Assembly (NCBI GenBank): GCA_964595575.1
Contig: CAZQRA010000009.1
Location: 1-64,000, forward strand
DNA from: PALSA-612 sp964595575
GTDB lineage: Bacteria; Actinomycetota; Thermoleophilia; Gaiellales; Gaiellaceae
Direction: 5' to 3'
DNA length: 64,000 nucleotides
Numbering within the stretch: the stretch's first letter is position 1; each line of letters begins with the position of its first letter. The notes beneath the pieces are model-generated. The model did no database searches. It was given only the letters and a program-made list of their open reading frames with translations, and was not told the DNA's origin. Below, piece by piece: positions 26,882-35,144 of the stretch. The translations under genes and the position numbers were made by a program.

Positions 26882-27085
26882 CTAGGCAGCTTCCGTGTCG
26901 AGACGGTCGGACCCGTCCCGCAGATCGAGGCGGGCGAGGAAAGCTCGGCGCAGCCTCTCGGCGGACACGGCCGGCCAGGGAAGCGGGCGCTCGTAGCTCG
27001 CGAGGACGGTGACGGTGGGGTCGCGCTGCCCGTACAGCCGAGCGTAGCACTCGGCCTCGCTGAGCGGCCGCAGCCGTTCCTCCAT
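26882..27085 (-). CDS. Small hypothetical protein (SEAECYARLYG)
   Basis: 67 residues, no recognised domain. The opening LRPLSEAECYARLYGQRDPT and the helical AERLRRAFLARLDLRD segment look conserved in style rather than random, and codon use is that of neighbouring genes. It leads a two-gene cluster with the 107-residue protein, and is divergent from the OsmC gene. Function unknown. Confidence 0.45.
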   Translation of the reverse strand: MEERLRPLSEAECYARLYGQRDPTVTVLASYERPLPWPAVSAERLRRAFLARLDLRDGSDRLDTEAA

Positions 27086-27145
27086 GCCTCTTCACGCTAC
27101 CGACAGGATCGGACGGCACGGCCGCGGGCGGGTAGGGTTCGTCCC

Positions 27146-27577
27146 GTGAGCGCCCCCCGAGCCAAGGTGTTCTCGTTCTCCGTGTCCATCGACGAGGAGG
27201 GCCGCGCCTCGGTGTCCGGCGGGCCTCCCCGGGAGCTTCCCGCCGAAATGACACCTGAGGACCTGGTCCTCCTGGGGCTCGCCCGCTGCTCCCTCGCCAG
27301 CCTCGCCTACCACGCTCGGCGCTCCGGTCGCCAGCTTCGGCTGCAGAAGGCAGAGGCGACGGGGACGGTGACCCGCCGCGACCAGGACGGACGCTACGCC
27401 TTCGTCGACATCGAGTGCCGGCTCCAGGTCTCGCTGGAGCCGCCCCTGGCCGCCGAGGAGACGGCCGCTCTGCTGGCCAAGGCAGAGCGCGACTGCTTCG
27501 TGGGGGCGTCCTTGGCCGTGCCACCCCGGTACCAGTGGCGCGTCGACGGGGCCGCCGTAGCTCCTTCTCAGCCATGA
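27146..27577 (+). CDS. OsmC-like peroxiredoxin
   Basis: 143 residues of the OsmC/Ohr fold, which reduces organic peroxides with a Cys pair. The helix PEDLVLLGLARCSLASLAYHA carries the first Cys and AERDCFVGASLAV the second. Both are in the expected positions, so the enzyme is probably active. GTG start at 27146. Its stop overlaps the ATG of the downstream aminotransferase by 4 bp, so the two are co-translated. Confidence 0.85.
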   Translation: MSAPRAKVFSFSVSIDEEGRASVSGGPPRELPAEMTPEDLVLLGLARCSLASLAYHARRSGRQLRLQKAEATGTVTRRDQDGRYAFVDIECRLQVSLEPPLAAEETAALLAKAERDCFVGASLAVPPRYQWRVDGAAVAPSQP

Positions 27578-28734
27578 GGGCCGGGTTCGACCCGGAGGTC
27601 GCCCGCCGACGCTTCTCGTCTCTCCAGCGGGATCTCGTCTTCCTCGATGCCCCGGGCGGGACGCAGGTTCCCGACCAGGTGATCGAGGCCATCTCTGCCT
27701 GCCTACGCACGTCGAACGCGAACCTGGGCGGCCCCTTCGAGACGAGCAGAAGCGTCGAGGAGCTCGTGGCCAGGGCACGCCGGACGGCGGCCCGCTTCCT
27801 CGGCTGCACGGAGGAGGAGGTCGTGTTCGGAGCCAACATGACCACCCTCAACTTCGCCCTCTCCCGCACGGCGGGACGCGCTTTCCGCCCCGGCGACGAG
27901 GTGCTGGTGACGCGGCTCGACCACGACGCCAACGTCGCTCCCTGGCTCGAGCTCGCCCGCGACCGGGACCTGGTGGTGCGCTTCGTCGACATCCGCCCCG
28001 ACTGCACGCTCGACCTCGACGACCTCGAGCGTCAGCTCTCTCCCCGGACGCGGGTCGTCGCCTTTCCGGTGGCCTCGAACGCGGTCGGCACCCTGGTCGA
28101 CCCTGCCCGGGTCGCGGCCCTCGCCCACGCGGCGGGCGCGCTAGCCTGGGCGGACGCCGTCCACTACGCTCCCCACGGGCCGATCGAGGCGGGGACGTGG
28201 GGCGTGGATGTGCTCCTCTGCTCCCCGTACAAGTTCTTCGGGCCCCACGTGGGCCTCGCCTACGTGCGGCGCACGGTGGCAGAGGGGTGGCGACCGTACA
28301 AGGTTCGACCCCAGTCCGACCGGCCCCTCGGGCACAGGTTCGAGACGGGCACGCAGCCCTTCGAGTTGCTGGCCGGGTTCATCGCCTGCGTCGAGTACCT
28401 GGAGTCGATCGGTTGGGAGGCGATCCAAGCCCACGAGCGGGAGCTGGGCGAGCGGTTCTTGGCCGGCCTGCCGCCCCACGTTCGCCTCTACGGCCTTCCC
28501 GCCATGGAGGGCCGGGTGCCCACCTTCGCCTTCACGGTGGGGGCGCTCTCGCCCGCCGAGGCTGCATCCCGCCTCGGGGAGCGCGGCTTCGCGGTCTGGC
28601 ACGGCAACTACTACGCCCTGGAGGTGATGAGGCGGCTGGGGCTCGAGGACGGGGCCGTGCGCGTAGGCCTGGTCCACTACAACACAGCCGAAGAGGTGGA
28701 TCGTCTCTTGGCCGAGCTCGCCCGGCTGGGCTGA
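27574..28734 (+). CDS. Class V aminotransferase / cysteine-desulfurase-like enzyme
   Basis: PLP enzyme of fold type I. The PLP lysine is in CSPYKFFGPHVGLAY, preceded by ALAWADAVHYAPHG. The N-terminus VFLDAPGGTQVPDQVIEAI and SNANLGGPFETSR match the subgroup usually annotated as cysteine desulfurase-like. The FETGTQPFELLAGF segment is shared with that subgroup. 386 residues, start ATG at 27574 overlapping osmC by 4 bp. No scaffold protein genes (IscU/SufU) are nearby, so true desulfurase activity is uncertain. Confidence 0.8.
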   Translation: MRAGFDPEVARRRFSSLQRDLVFLDAPGGTQVPDQVIEAISACLRTSNANLGGPFETSRSVEELVARARRTAARFLGCTEEEVVFGANMTTLNFALSRTAGRAFRPGDEVLVTRLDHDANVAPWLELARDRDLVVRFVDIRPDCTLDLDDLERQLSPRTRVVAFPVASNAVGTLVDPARVAALAHAAGALAWADAVHYAPHGPIEAGTWGVDVLLCSPYKFFGPHVGLAYVRRTVAEGWRPYKVRPQSDRPLGHRFETGTQPFELLAGFIACVEYLESIGWEAIQAHERELGERFLAGLPPHVRLYGLPAMEGRVPTFAFTVGALSPAEAASRLGERGFAVWHGNYYALEVMRRLGLEDGAVRVGLVHYNTAEEVDRLLAELARLG

Positions 28735-28745
28735 GGGAGTCGGCC

Positions 28746-29252
28746 TCAGCTGTGGCCGAGGAGGATGCCGACGGCGGCGATGACCGCCCCGCCCAAGGTC
28801 ACCTGGACCAGCGAGCGGAGGAGGCCGACCCGCTGGTAGCGCTTGCGGATCCAGGCGATAGCCACCAGCTCGACCGCCACGAGGACGTAGGCGACGACGA
28901 GGGCCGTGTCCAGGTCGGGGATGAGGAAGGGTAGGGCGTGGAACGAGCCGCCCAGGAAGGTGGCTACCCCGGTAATGAGGCCGCGGGTGAAAGCGGCTCC
29001 TCGCCCGGTGAGCCTACCGTCGTCGGAGAGGCCCTCGGACAGACCCATCGAGATGGCCGCTCCCACGGCCGCCGCCAAGCCCACGAACAGCGCCGACCGC
29101 GATCCCGCCAGGTAGGCGGCGGCGAAGACAGGCGCCAGCGTCGACAGGGCCCCGTCGATGAGGCCGATCAGGGCCGGCTGGACGACCTGCAGGAGGAGCT
29201 GGCGCTCGTCGGCAGCGCGCCACCGGGAGAGGGCGTGGACAGCGTCTTGCAT
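28746..29252 (-). CDS. VIT1/CCC1-family metal transporter
   Basis: A small membrane protein (168 residues from the ATG at 29252) with about five helices: QPALIGLIDGALSTLAPVFA, ALFVGLAAAVGAAISMGLSE, a loop with SDDGRLTGRG, then three further segments. The first helix with an Asp and the SMGLSEGLSD stretch are typical of VIT-type iron/manganese transporters. Upstream in-frame ATGs at 29261 and 29273 would add up to 7 residues. A TATAAT box at 29260-29265 on this strand would start transcription close to 29252, so a leaderless mRNA is likely. It is divergent from a Fur-family gene, suggesting iron control. Confidence 0.75.
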   Translation of the reverse strand: MQDAVHALSRWRAADERQLLLQVVQPALIGLIDGALSTLAPVFAAAYLAGSRSALFVGLAAAVGAAISMGLSEGLSDDGRLTGRGAAFTRGLITGVATFLGGSFHALPFLIPDLDTALVVAYVLVAVELVAIAWIRKRYQRVGLLRSLVQVTLGGAVIAAVGILLGHS

Positions 29253-29308
29253 CGCTATCATTATAAAGATCAAATTGTGATAACTACTCTATAGTATGAT
29301 GTTCGTCC
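29253..29308. promoter_or_regulatory. AT-rich divergent control region between VIT and Fur genes
   Basis: Fifty-six bases of strongly AT-rich DNA in a GC-rich genome. It holds TATAAT on the minus strand (29260-29265) and TATAGT on the plus strand (29290-29295), with an imperfect inverted repeat around TACT-CTAT-AGTA. Both flanking genes could start from here without leaders, and a metal-loaded Fur could repress both from one site. Confidence 0.5.
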
Positions 29309-29800
29309 ATGACCACGCGCGTGATCGAGTCTGACCAGGCCCTGCTCGAGGCCCTTCGCGACCGAGGGCAGCGGGTGACGACGCAGCGGGTGGTGCTGTT
29401 CCGGGCGCTGCGGGAGCTCGACCGCCACGTTACGGCGGAGCAGCTCCTGGCTGCAGTGGCCGAGCGTCTGCCCGCCCTCTCCCTGCCCACCGTGTACGCC
29501 ACCCTCGACCTGTTCGAGGAGCTCGACCTCGTGCGCCGAGTGCCTGTGCCCGGCGGGCCCCTCCTCTACGACCCCCGGGCGGAGGCCCACCACCACCTGG
29601 CCTGTCGCCGGTGCGGCCGCGTCGAGGACCTCGATTGCCGGCTCGAGGCGGGACCCGCCCTCGCCGCGGCTCGAGAGCAGGGCTGGCGCGTCGCCGACGT
29701 GACCGCCGTGCTCAGCGGCACTTGCCCCGCCTGCAGCGACGAGGACGGCGGGGGAGGTGATGCCGCAGTTCCCTCAGGAAGCCGAGCAGGCCGCCTATAG
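29309..29800 (+). CDS. Second Fur-family regulator
   Basis: 163 residues. Winged helix at about residues 8-80 (GQRVTTQRVVLFRALREL, ALSLPTVYATLDLFEEL). Metal-site stretch HHHLACRRCGRVEDLDC and a later CPACSD give two CxxC pairs for structural zinc. A short Gly/Ser tail follows. ATG at 29309. It differs clearly from the Fur protein at 12669-13121. Divergent from a VIT-family metal transporter and 1 bp upstream of the M16 peptidase, so an iron-sensing role is the simplest reading. Confidence 0.88.
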   Translation: MTTRVIESDQALLEALRDRGQRVTTQRVVLFRALRELDRHVTAEQLLAAVAERLPALSLPTVYATLDLFEELDLVRRVPVPGGPLLYDPRAEAHHHLACRRCGRVEDLDCRLEAGPALAAAREQGWRVADVTAVLSGTCPACSDEDGGGGDAAVPSGSRAGRL

Positions 29801-29801
29801 C

Positions 29802-31076
29802 ATGGCCGCCGTGACCGTCTTTCGCCGGGACGTGCTCGACAACGGGCTGCGCGTCTTGAGCGCTCCCATGGACCAGGCCCAGTCCGTCTCCTGCTTCCTC
29901 ATGCTCGCCGCCGGATCGCGCTACGAGACGCGGGAGACCAACGGCATCGCCCACTTCGCCGAGCACATGTTCTTCAAGGGCACCGAGCGGCGCCCCACCG
30001 CCCGCGACATCGCCGCCGAGATCGACGCCATTGGGGGCGAGCTGAACGCGTTCACGGGCAAGGAGTACACGGGCTACTACGTCCGCTGCGCCGCCGAGCA
30101 CCGAGACACCGCCCTGGACGTCCTGGCCGACATGCTCCGCAGCGCCCGCTTCGACCCCGAGGAGATCGAGCGCGAGAAGGGCGTCATCGTCGAGGAGATG
30201 AACATGTACTTCGACACGCCGCGCGACTACATCTCGGGGGTGTACGACAGCCTCGTATTCGGGGATCACCCGCTGGGCTGGGACATCCTGGGCCGCAAGG
30301 AGACGATCCTGGAGGCAAGCCGCGACACCTTCATGGGCTACCTGGGGCGGTGGTACAAGCCCCACCGGATCGTGGTGGGGGTGGCCGGCCTGGTCGGAGA
30401 GGGCCTCCTTGACACGGTGGCCCGCCTCCTCGGCGACCTCCCCGACGGCGAGACGGGAGCGCCCGAGCCGGCACCCGGCGATGCCCCCAATCCCCGCGTC
30501 AAGCTCCACGCCAAGGACTCGGACCAGGCCCACCTGTGCCTCGGTGTCCGCAGCTACCCGCTCGACCACCCCGATCGCTACGTCGTCCAAGTCCTGGCCA
30601 CGGTGCTGGGCGGGGGTATGTCCTCGCGCCTCTTCACCGAGGTGCGGGAGCGAAGAGGCCTCGCCTACTACGTCCACGCGGTCAACCACCCCTACACGGA
30701 CGCCGGCACCCTCTACGCCCAGGCCGGCGTCGACCTCAAGCGGGTGGAGGAGGCGGTGGAGACGATCGTGACCGAGTTTCGCAAGCTGGCAGAGGAGCCG
30801 GTGCCGGCGGACGAGCTGGAGAAGGCGCGCAACTTCGCCAAGGGCAGGTTCGTGCTCCAGCTCGAGAGCCCCCAGGGGATGAACCTCTACGGGCTCCGCC
30901 GCGAGGTCCTGGAGGGACGGGCCCCCGATCCCGCGGAGGTCCTGGCCGGCCTGGACGCGGTGCAGGCCGAGGATGTCCGGCGGGTAGCCCAGGACATCAT
31001 CCGGGAAGGCGCGCTGCGGCTGGCCCTCATCGGGCCCTTCGACGACCCCGATCGCTTCGCCCGGCTCCTCCCCTGA
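29802..31076 (+). CDS. M16-family zinc metallopeptidase
   Basis: A 424-residue peptidase like the mitochondrial processing peptidase beta subunit. The inverted zinc motif HFAEH is at 51-55 (NGIAHFAEHMFFKGT), and the third ligand Glu is in EKGVIVEEMNMY near 131. The C-terminal domain includes the FTEVRERRGLAYYVHA stretch. Start at ATG 29802 gives MAAVTVFRRDVLDNGLRVLS, the usual opening; a GTG at 29757 would add 15 residues of poor quality and overlap fur. Cytoplasmic, no signal peptide. Confidence 0.9.
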   Translation: MAAVTVFRRDVLDNGLRVLSAPMDQAQSVSCFLMLAAGSRYETRETNGIAHFAEHMFFKGTERRPTARDIAAEIDAIGGELNAFTGKEYTGYYVRCAAEHRDTALDVLADMLRSARFDPEEIEREKGVIVEEMNMYFDTPRDYISGVYDSLVFGDHPLGWDILGRKETILEASRDTFMGYLGRWYKPHRIVVGVAGLVGEGLLDTVARLLGDLPDGETGAPEPAPGDAPNPRVKLHAKDSDQAHLCLGVRSYPLDHPDRYVVQVLATVLGGGMSSRLFTEVRERRGLAYYVHAVNHPYTDAGTLYAQAGVDLKRVEEAVETIVTEFRKLAEEPVPADELEKARNFAKGRFVLQLESPQGMNLYGLRREVLEGRAPDPAEVLAGLDAVQAEDVRRVAQDIIREGALRLALIGPFDDPDRFARLLP

Positions 31077-31077
31077 G

Positions 31078-32262
31078 ATGGGCGGGCCGGCGCACCCCCT
31101 GGGCCCGCCTCTTCCGCCCCCCGGGCTGCGCGCCCCTGCCCCTTTCGAGGTCTCGTTCGGTCGCGTCGCCGGAGTCGCCCCCCTGGGCGCACGTCGCATC
31201 GCCGTCCGCGTCGATGGGCGGCTCGTTGCCCTCCGGCGCCTGGCCGGCAGGAGCTTCGACTTCCGGGTCGCGATGCCCATGGCCGAGGTGGAGGTGTCGG
31301 TGCAGGCACTCGCCCCCCGCCGTCGGCCTGGCCGTCCCGCCGTGGTCAGGAACGTGCTCGGCCTCCCTACCGCCGCCAGGCCGGAGGCGAGAGCCCCCTG
31401 GCTCGACTGTCGCCTCGCTCGGCGGCTTCTACCCCTGGCGCGGACGTTCCCAGGAACGAGCGCCCTGTACGTCCAAGACCTGACGACCGGCGCAGGGGCG
31501 GCCTGGAACGCCCGCGCCCGCTTCCCGGCTGCCTCCACCCTCAAGGTGGCGATCGCGGTCGCGGTGCTCCGGAGCCTGGCGGAGAAGCCGGAGCGGGGAT
31601 CGGCGGTGGATCGCCTGCTGCGGGCGATGCTGGAGCGATCGGACAACGCCGCCGCCAACGCCCTCGAGATCATGCTGGCGGGGTCGACCAGCGCCGGGGG
31701 CGCCAGGGTCACCGCTCTCATGCGGGCTCTGGGCATGAGCGACTCCCTCATGTACGGCGGCTACCAGCGAAGCCCCCAAGGCCGAGCGCCCATCCCAGCT
31801 CGGGTCGACGCCCAGCCGCCGCTCGCCCCGGGAAAGTACACGAGCGCTCACGACCTCGCCCGTCTCTTCGCGGTCGTCCACCTCGCAGCCGAGGGCAAAG
31901 GTCCCCTCGGGGGCAGCGTCGGCCGTGGGCTCACCCCGTCCGATGCCCGCTACCTGCTCTACCTGCTCGCGCACGCGGCCGATCGGGGCAAGATCGACCG
32001 CTTCCTGGGCAGGCGGGCGATCGTGGCCCACAAGGCCGGCTGGCTCGCCCTTGCCCGCCATGACTCCGGGATCGTCTACTGGCCCGGGGGAGCCTTGGTG
32101 GTGGCGGTGATGACCCACGGGGCGGGGGTGGGCACAGCGTCGGACGTGCTGGCCGGGCGGGTAGCCCTGGCTACACTCGAGTCTCTGCGACAGTCGCAGC
32201 GGGACCTCCCCCCGTCCTGCCCGGACAAGGGAGAGGGTCGGGCTCAGGGAGCCAGGTCGTAG
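31078..32262 (+). CDS. Serine hydrolase with beta-lactamase/PBP fold
   Basis: 394 residues. The penicillin-recognising motifs are at S153-K156 (STLK), S188-N190 (SDN) and K318-G320 (KAG, for the usual KTG). The Ω-loop Glu that deacylates penicillins in class A enzymes is not seen in the region where it should be. No signal peptide is found, and the N-terminal 100 residues are a Pro-rich start plus beta strands. It begins 1 bp after the M16 stop, so is co-translated. It may be a cytoplasmic esterase or peptidase-like enzyme rather than a resistance gene. Confidence 0.75.
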   Translation: MGGPAHPLGPPLPPPGLRAPAPFEVSFGRVAGVAPLGARRIAVRVDGRLVALRRLAGRSFDFRVAMPMAEVEVSVQALAPRRRPGRPAVVRNVLGLPTAARPEARAPWLDCRLARRLLPLARTFPGTSALYVQDLTTGAGAAWNARARFPAASTLKVAIAVAVLRSLAEKPERGSAVDRLLRAMLERSDNAAANALEIMLAGSTSAGGARVTALMRALGMSDSLMYGGYQRSPQGRAPIPARVDAQPPLAPGKYTSAHDLARLFAVVHLAAEGKGPLGGSVGRGLTPSDARYLLYLLAHAADRGKIDRFLGRRAIVAHKAGWLALARHDSGIVYWPGGALVVAVMTHGAGVGTASDVLAGRVALATLESLRQSQRDLPPSCPDKGEGRAQGARS

Positions 32263-33380
32263 GCGTACTCGGTGAGCCGCCGGTAGCCGTCCTCCGTGAC
32301 GAGCACCAGGTCCTCCAGACGGCAACCCCCGAAGCCGGGCCGGTAGAGGCCGGGCTCGACGGCGACGACGTCGCCGGCGACGAGGGTGGCCGTGCTCGCC
32401 AAGCCGATCCCCGGCTCCTCGTGGACCTCGAGCCCGACCCCGTGGCCGAGGCCGTGGTAGAAGCCTTCTTCGAGTACTTCGCCCGGCCGCTTCGAGCGTC
32501 CGGTGCGGTGGCCTGCCCCCTCGAAGAGGTCGCAGGTGCTGAGGTAGAGCTGGCGGGCGGGGACCCCCGGCCTGATCTGGATGACCGCCGCCTCCAACGC
32601 CTCTCGCACGAGGCGGTGGTAGTCGAGGAGCTCCTGGGGCGGCTCGCCCACGACGAAGGTCCGGGTCATGTCCGCGTAGCAGCCGCTCTCGCGGTCGCGG
32701 GGGAACACGTCCACGATGATGGGCTCGCCGGGAGCGATGGGCCCGGACCCCGTCTCGTGGCCGATGGCGGTCTGGGGACCGTGGGAGACGATGATCTCGT
32801 CGGCCACGGCGTCCCGGGCGGTCAGCACCTCGCCCGCCGCGCGCCGGAGCCGCTCGCAGGTGAGGGGCCGGCTGTCCAGGGAGAGCGTGGGGCCATCGAT
32901 CCGGGCGCGGCGAAGGAGGGCCCGAACCGCGTCCACCGCTGCCTCTGCCGCCCGCTGGGCGCGGAGGATGCCGCGAAGCTCGGCCTCCGTCTTGACCCGG
33001 CGGCGGGCCGAGAAGAAGCGGCGGTCGGGAACGAGCTCGACCCCGTTCGCCCGCAGGTGGTCGGCAAGCTCCAGGGGGAAGGTGTGGGGAACGCGAGCCC
33101 TCGTCAGGCCCACCAGTCGACAGGCGCTGAGCGCCAGGTGGAGGTACTGCTCCTCACGATCGACCCCGCGGGCCACGAGGTCGTCGAGGCCCACCTCCTC
33201 GTAGGGCCGAGCGTCGATGCCGTCCAGCTCGCGCAGGCGCACCGTCTCCAAGGCCGAGGAGAAGGCGTAGCGGCGCCCCCCGCGCTCCAGGTAGAGGAAG
33301 GGGTCCTGGACCGGGAGGGGGACCTCGTGGCGGAGCTCAGGGGAGCGCAGGGTGTCGGCGTACATGAGGACGTCGGGCAC
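32244..33380 (-). CDS. M24-family Xaa-Pro peptidase
   Basis: Creatinase/prolidase fold. Metal ligands expected for the pita-bread domain are visible: IIVDVFPRD and CYADMTRTF (two Asp), GLGHGVGLEVHEEPG (His), VAVEPGLY and RLEDLVLV (two Glu). An N-terminal domain of about 130 residues precedes them. The start at GTG 33380 (PDVLMYADTLRSPELRHEV) is chosen over the further upstream 33470 because the added 30 residues are basic and unlike the family. 378 residues. Convergent with the serine hydrolase, 19-bp overlap. Confidence 0.85.
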   Translation of the reverse strand: MPDVLMYADTLRSPELRHEVPLPVQDPFLYLERGGRRYAFSSALETVRLRELDGIDARPYEEVGLDDLVARGVDREEQYLHLALSACRLVGLTRARVPHTFPLELADHLRANGVELVPDRRFFSARRRVKTEAELRGILRAQRAAEAAVDAVRALLRRARIDGPTLSLDSRPLTCERLRRAAGEVLTARDAVADEIIVSHGPQTAIGHETGSGPIAPGEPIIVDVFPRDRESGCYADMTRTFVVGEPPQELLDYHRLVREALEAAVIQIRPGVPARQLYLSTCDLFEGAGHRTGRSKRPGEVLEEGFYHGLGHGVGLEVHEEPGIGLASTATLVAGDVVAVEPGLYRPGFGGCRLEDLVLVTEDGYRRLTEYAYDLAP

Positions 33381-33495
33381 GGCCCTGCATCGTACTCGGC
33401 CCCCGCGCCCCTGCGGCTCCAGGGGCGGCCGGCCGACCAGGCTCGTGACGATCGAGCCGAGGCTCTGCACCGCGGTCGGCGCATAGACTGAAGGC

Positions 33496-34653
33496 GTGGC
33501 GGAGGCGGTGGAGCGCGCGCTCGAGCTGAGCGCTCACTGGGACGAGCAGCTCCGGAGAGAGCTTCCCGCCGGAGCATCCATCGTCGACGCCCACGTCCAC
33601 CTGGGGACGGACATCGACGGCATGCGCGGCGACTACGAGGAGCTCCTGGGCCTCATGGACAGGTACGGCATCGAGCGGGCCTTCGTCTTCTCCATGGACG
33701 AGCCCGACCGCCACCCTGCCTTCCGCGTCCCCAACGACCGAACCCTGGCCGCGGCCGAGCGCTCGCAGGGGAGGCTGATCCCGTTCGCCAGGCTCGACCT
33801 GGCCGAGAGCCCCGTCGAGGAGGCCGAGCGCTGTCTTGCCCGGGGGGCCCGCGGGATCAAGCTCCACCCCCGAGCCCAGGGATTCCTCCTCACCGACGAG
33901 CGCCTCGACTCCGTCTTCGCGCTCGCCGCCGAGCGAGGGGTGCCTATCCTCATCCACGGCGGCCGGGGCCTTCCTCCCATCGCCGGCGCCCTGGGGCGCC
34001 TGGCGGAGCGGCATCCCCGGGCCCAGCTCATCGTCGCCCACGCCGGGATCGCCGACCTGGCCGGCCTGGCGCGGGTCCTGGCCGGGCGGCCGGGAGCCTA
34101 CTTCGACACCTCGGTGTGGAGCCCGCTCGACCTCCTCGACCTCTTCCGCCGGGTCCCTGCCGAGCAGATCGTCTACGCCTCCGACTACCCCTACGGGCAG
34201 CAGCCGGCCTCGCTCCTCCTCACCCTGCGCGCCGCCCGCGCCGCCGGGCTCGACGAGGGCCGGGCGAAGGCCGTGCTCGCCACCACCGCCGAGCGGATCG
34301 CCGCCGGCCTTCCCCCCAGCCCGCCGGGAGCGCCCGCGGGCTCGAGCGCCCTGGCCCAGCCGCTCGTCCTCGCCCGAATCCACAGCTACCTGTCCATGGT
34401 CGCTCCCCTCCTGTGGCTCCGCCAGCCCGACGCCTACGGGCTCCTGGGTCTCGCCCTCAATGCCTGCCGGGAGAGGGACGGAAGCGCGAGCGAGGAGACG
34501 CTGGAGCGCATCGGCGCGCTCCTCCTCGCCGCCCGGGAGCTGTGGCGCTCGGTCCCCGACGGCGAGAGCGAGGAGGAGAGAGCCCGCCGGGGTAGGCTCG
34601 CCTTTCGCCTCGTCCACCTCGCCCAGATCGAGGCGACCATCCCCTGCGCATGA
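33496..34653 (+). CDS. TIM-barrel amidohydrolase (Amidohydro_2)
   Basis: 385 residues. The metal-site start is SIVDAHVHLGTDIDG, followed by RGIKLHPRAQGF, VPILIHGGRG, LIVAHAGIADL and ASDYPYG, which provide the usual His/Asp ligands of the barrel. The C-terminal third is helical. The GTG start at 33496 is near the preceding divergent M24 gene. Its stop overlaps the start of the [2Fe-2S] subunit gene by 4 bp, so it is part of the molybdenum hydroxylase operon. It may act on a product of that enzyme, but the substrate is unknown. Confidence 0.85.
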   Translation: MAEAVERALELSAHWDEQLRRELPAGASIVDAHVHLGTDIDGMRGDYEELLGLMDRYGIERAFVFSMDEPDRHPAFRVPNDRTLAAAERSQGRLIPFARLDLAESPVEEAERCLARGARGIKLHPRAQGFLLTDERLDSVFALAAERGVPILIHGGRGLPPIAGALGRLAERHPRAQLIVAHAGIADLAGLARVLAGRPGAYFDTSVWSPLDLLDLFRRVPAEQIVYASDYPYGQQPASLLLTLRAARAAGLDEGRAKAVLATTAERIAAGLPPSPPGAPAGSSALAQPLVLARIHSYLSMVAPLLWLRQPDAYGLLGLALNACRERDGSASEETLERIGALLLAARELWRSVPDGESEEERARRGRLAFRLVHLAQIEATIPCA

Positions 34654-35144
34654 GGGCTCAGGGCACGGTCGAGGCTCGGCTGACGGTGAACGGCCGCCCC
34701 GCGACGGTGGAGGTCGAGCCCCGCACCCTCCTCGTCCACGCCCTCCGGGAGGGACTCGGCCTCACGAGCGTCCACATCGGCTGCGACACCGGTCAGTGCG
34801 GAGCCTGCACCGTCCTCCTCGACGGGCGGGCGGTCAAGAGCTGCACGCTCCTCGCTCTCCAGGCGGAGGGGCACGAGGTGACGACGATCGAGGGCCTGGC
34901 CCCGGCCGGGGACCTACACCCGCTCCAGCGCGCCTTCGTCGAGCACCACGGCCTCCAGTGCGGCTTCTGTACCCCAGGCATGATCCTCGTCTCCGTCGAC
35001 CTCCTCGCCCGCCACCCTCGGCCCGACGAGGGGACGGTGCGGCGCGCCCTCCGCGGCAACCTCTGCCGGTGCACGGGGTACCAGCCCATCGTGGACTCGG
35101 TGCTGGCGGCAGCGGGCGAGCGTGGGAAGGAGGCGGCGAGGTGA
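34650..35144 (+). CDS. [2Fe-2S] subunit of a xanthine-oxidase-family molybdenum hydroxylase
   Basis: 164 residues carrying electrons between the molybdenum and flavin subunits. N-terminal plant-type ferredoxin cluster: GCDTGQCGACTVLLDG followed by a Cys near VKSCTLLAL. C-terminal second cluster: LQCGFCTPGM and GNLCRCTGYQPIV. ATG at 34650 overlaps the amidohydrolase stop, and its own stop overlaps the GTG start of the FAD subunit, both by 4 bp. Order here is small-medium-large. Confidence 0.95.
   Translation: MRAQGTVEARLTVNGRPATVEVEPRTLLVHALREGLGLTSVHIGCDTGQCGACTVLLDGRAVKSCTLLALQAEGHEVTTIEGLAPAGDLHPLQRAFVEHHGLQCGFCTPGMILVSVDLLARHPRPDEGTVRRALRGNLCRCTGYQPIVDSVLAAAGERGKEAAR

Noticed and set aside
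31078..32262. Class A beta-lactamase resistance gene
   Set aside because: No export signal and no omega-loop Glu are seen; only the fold motifs are shared.
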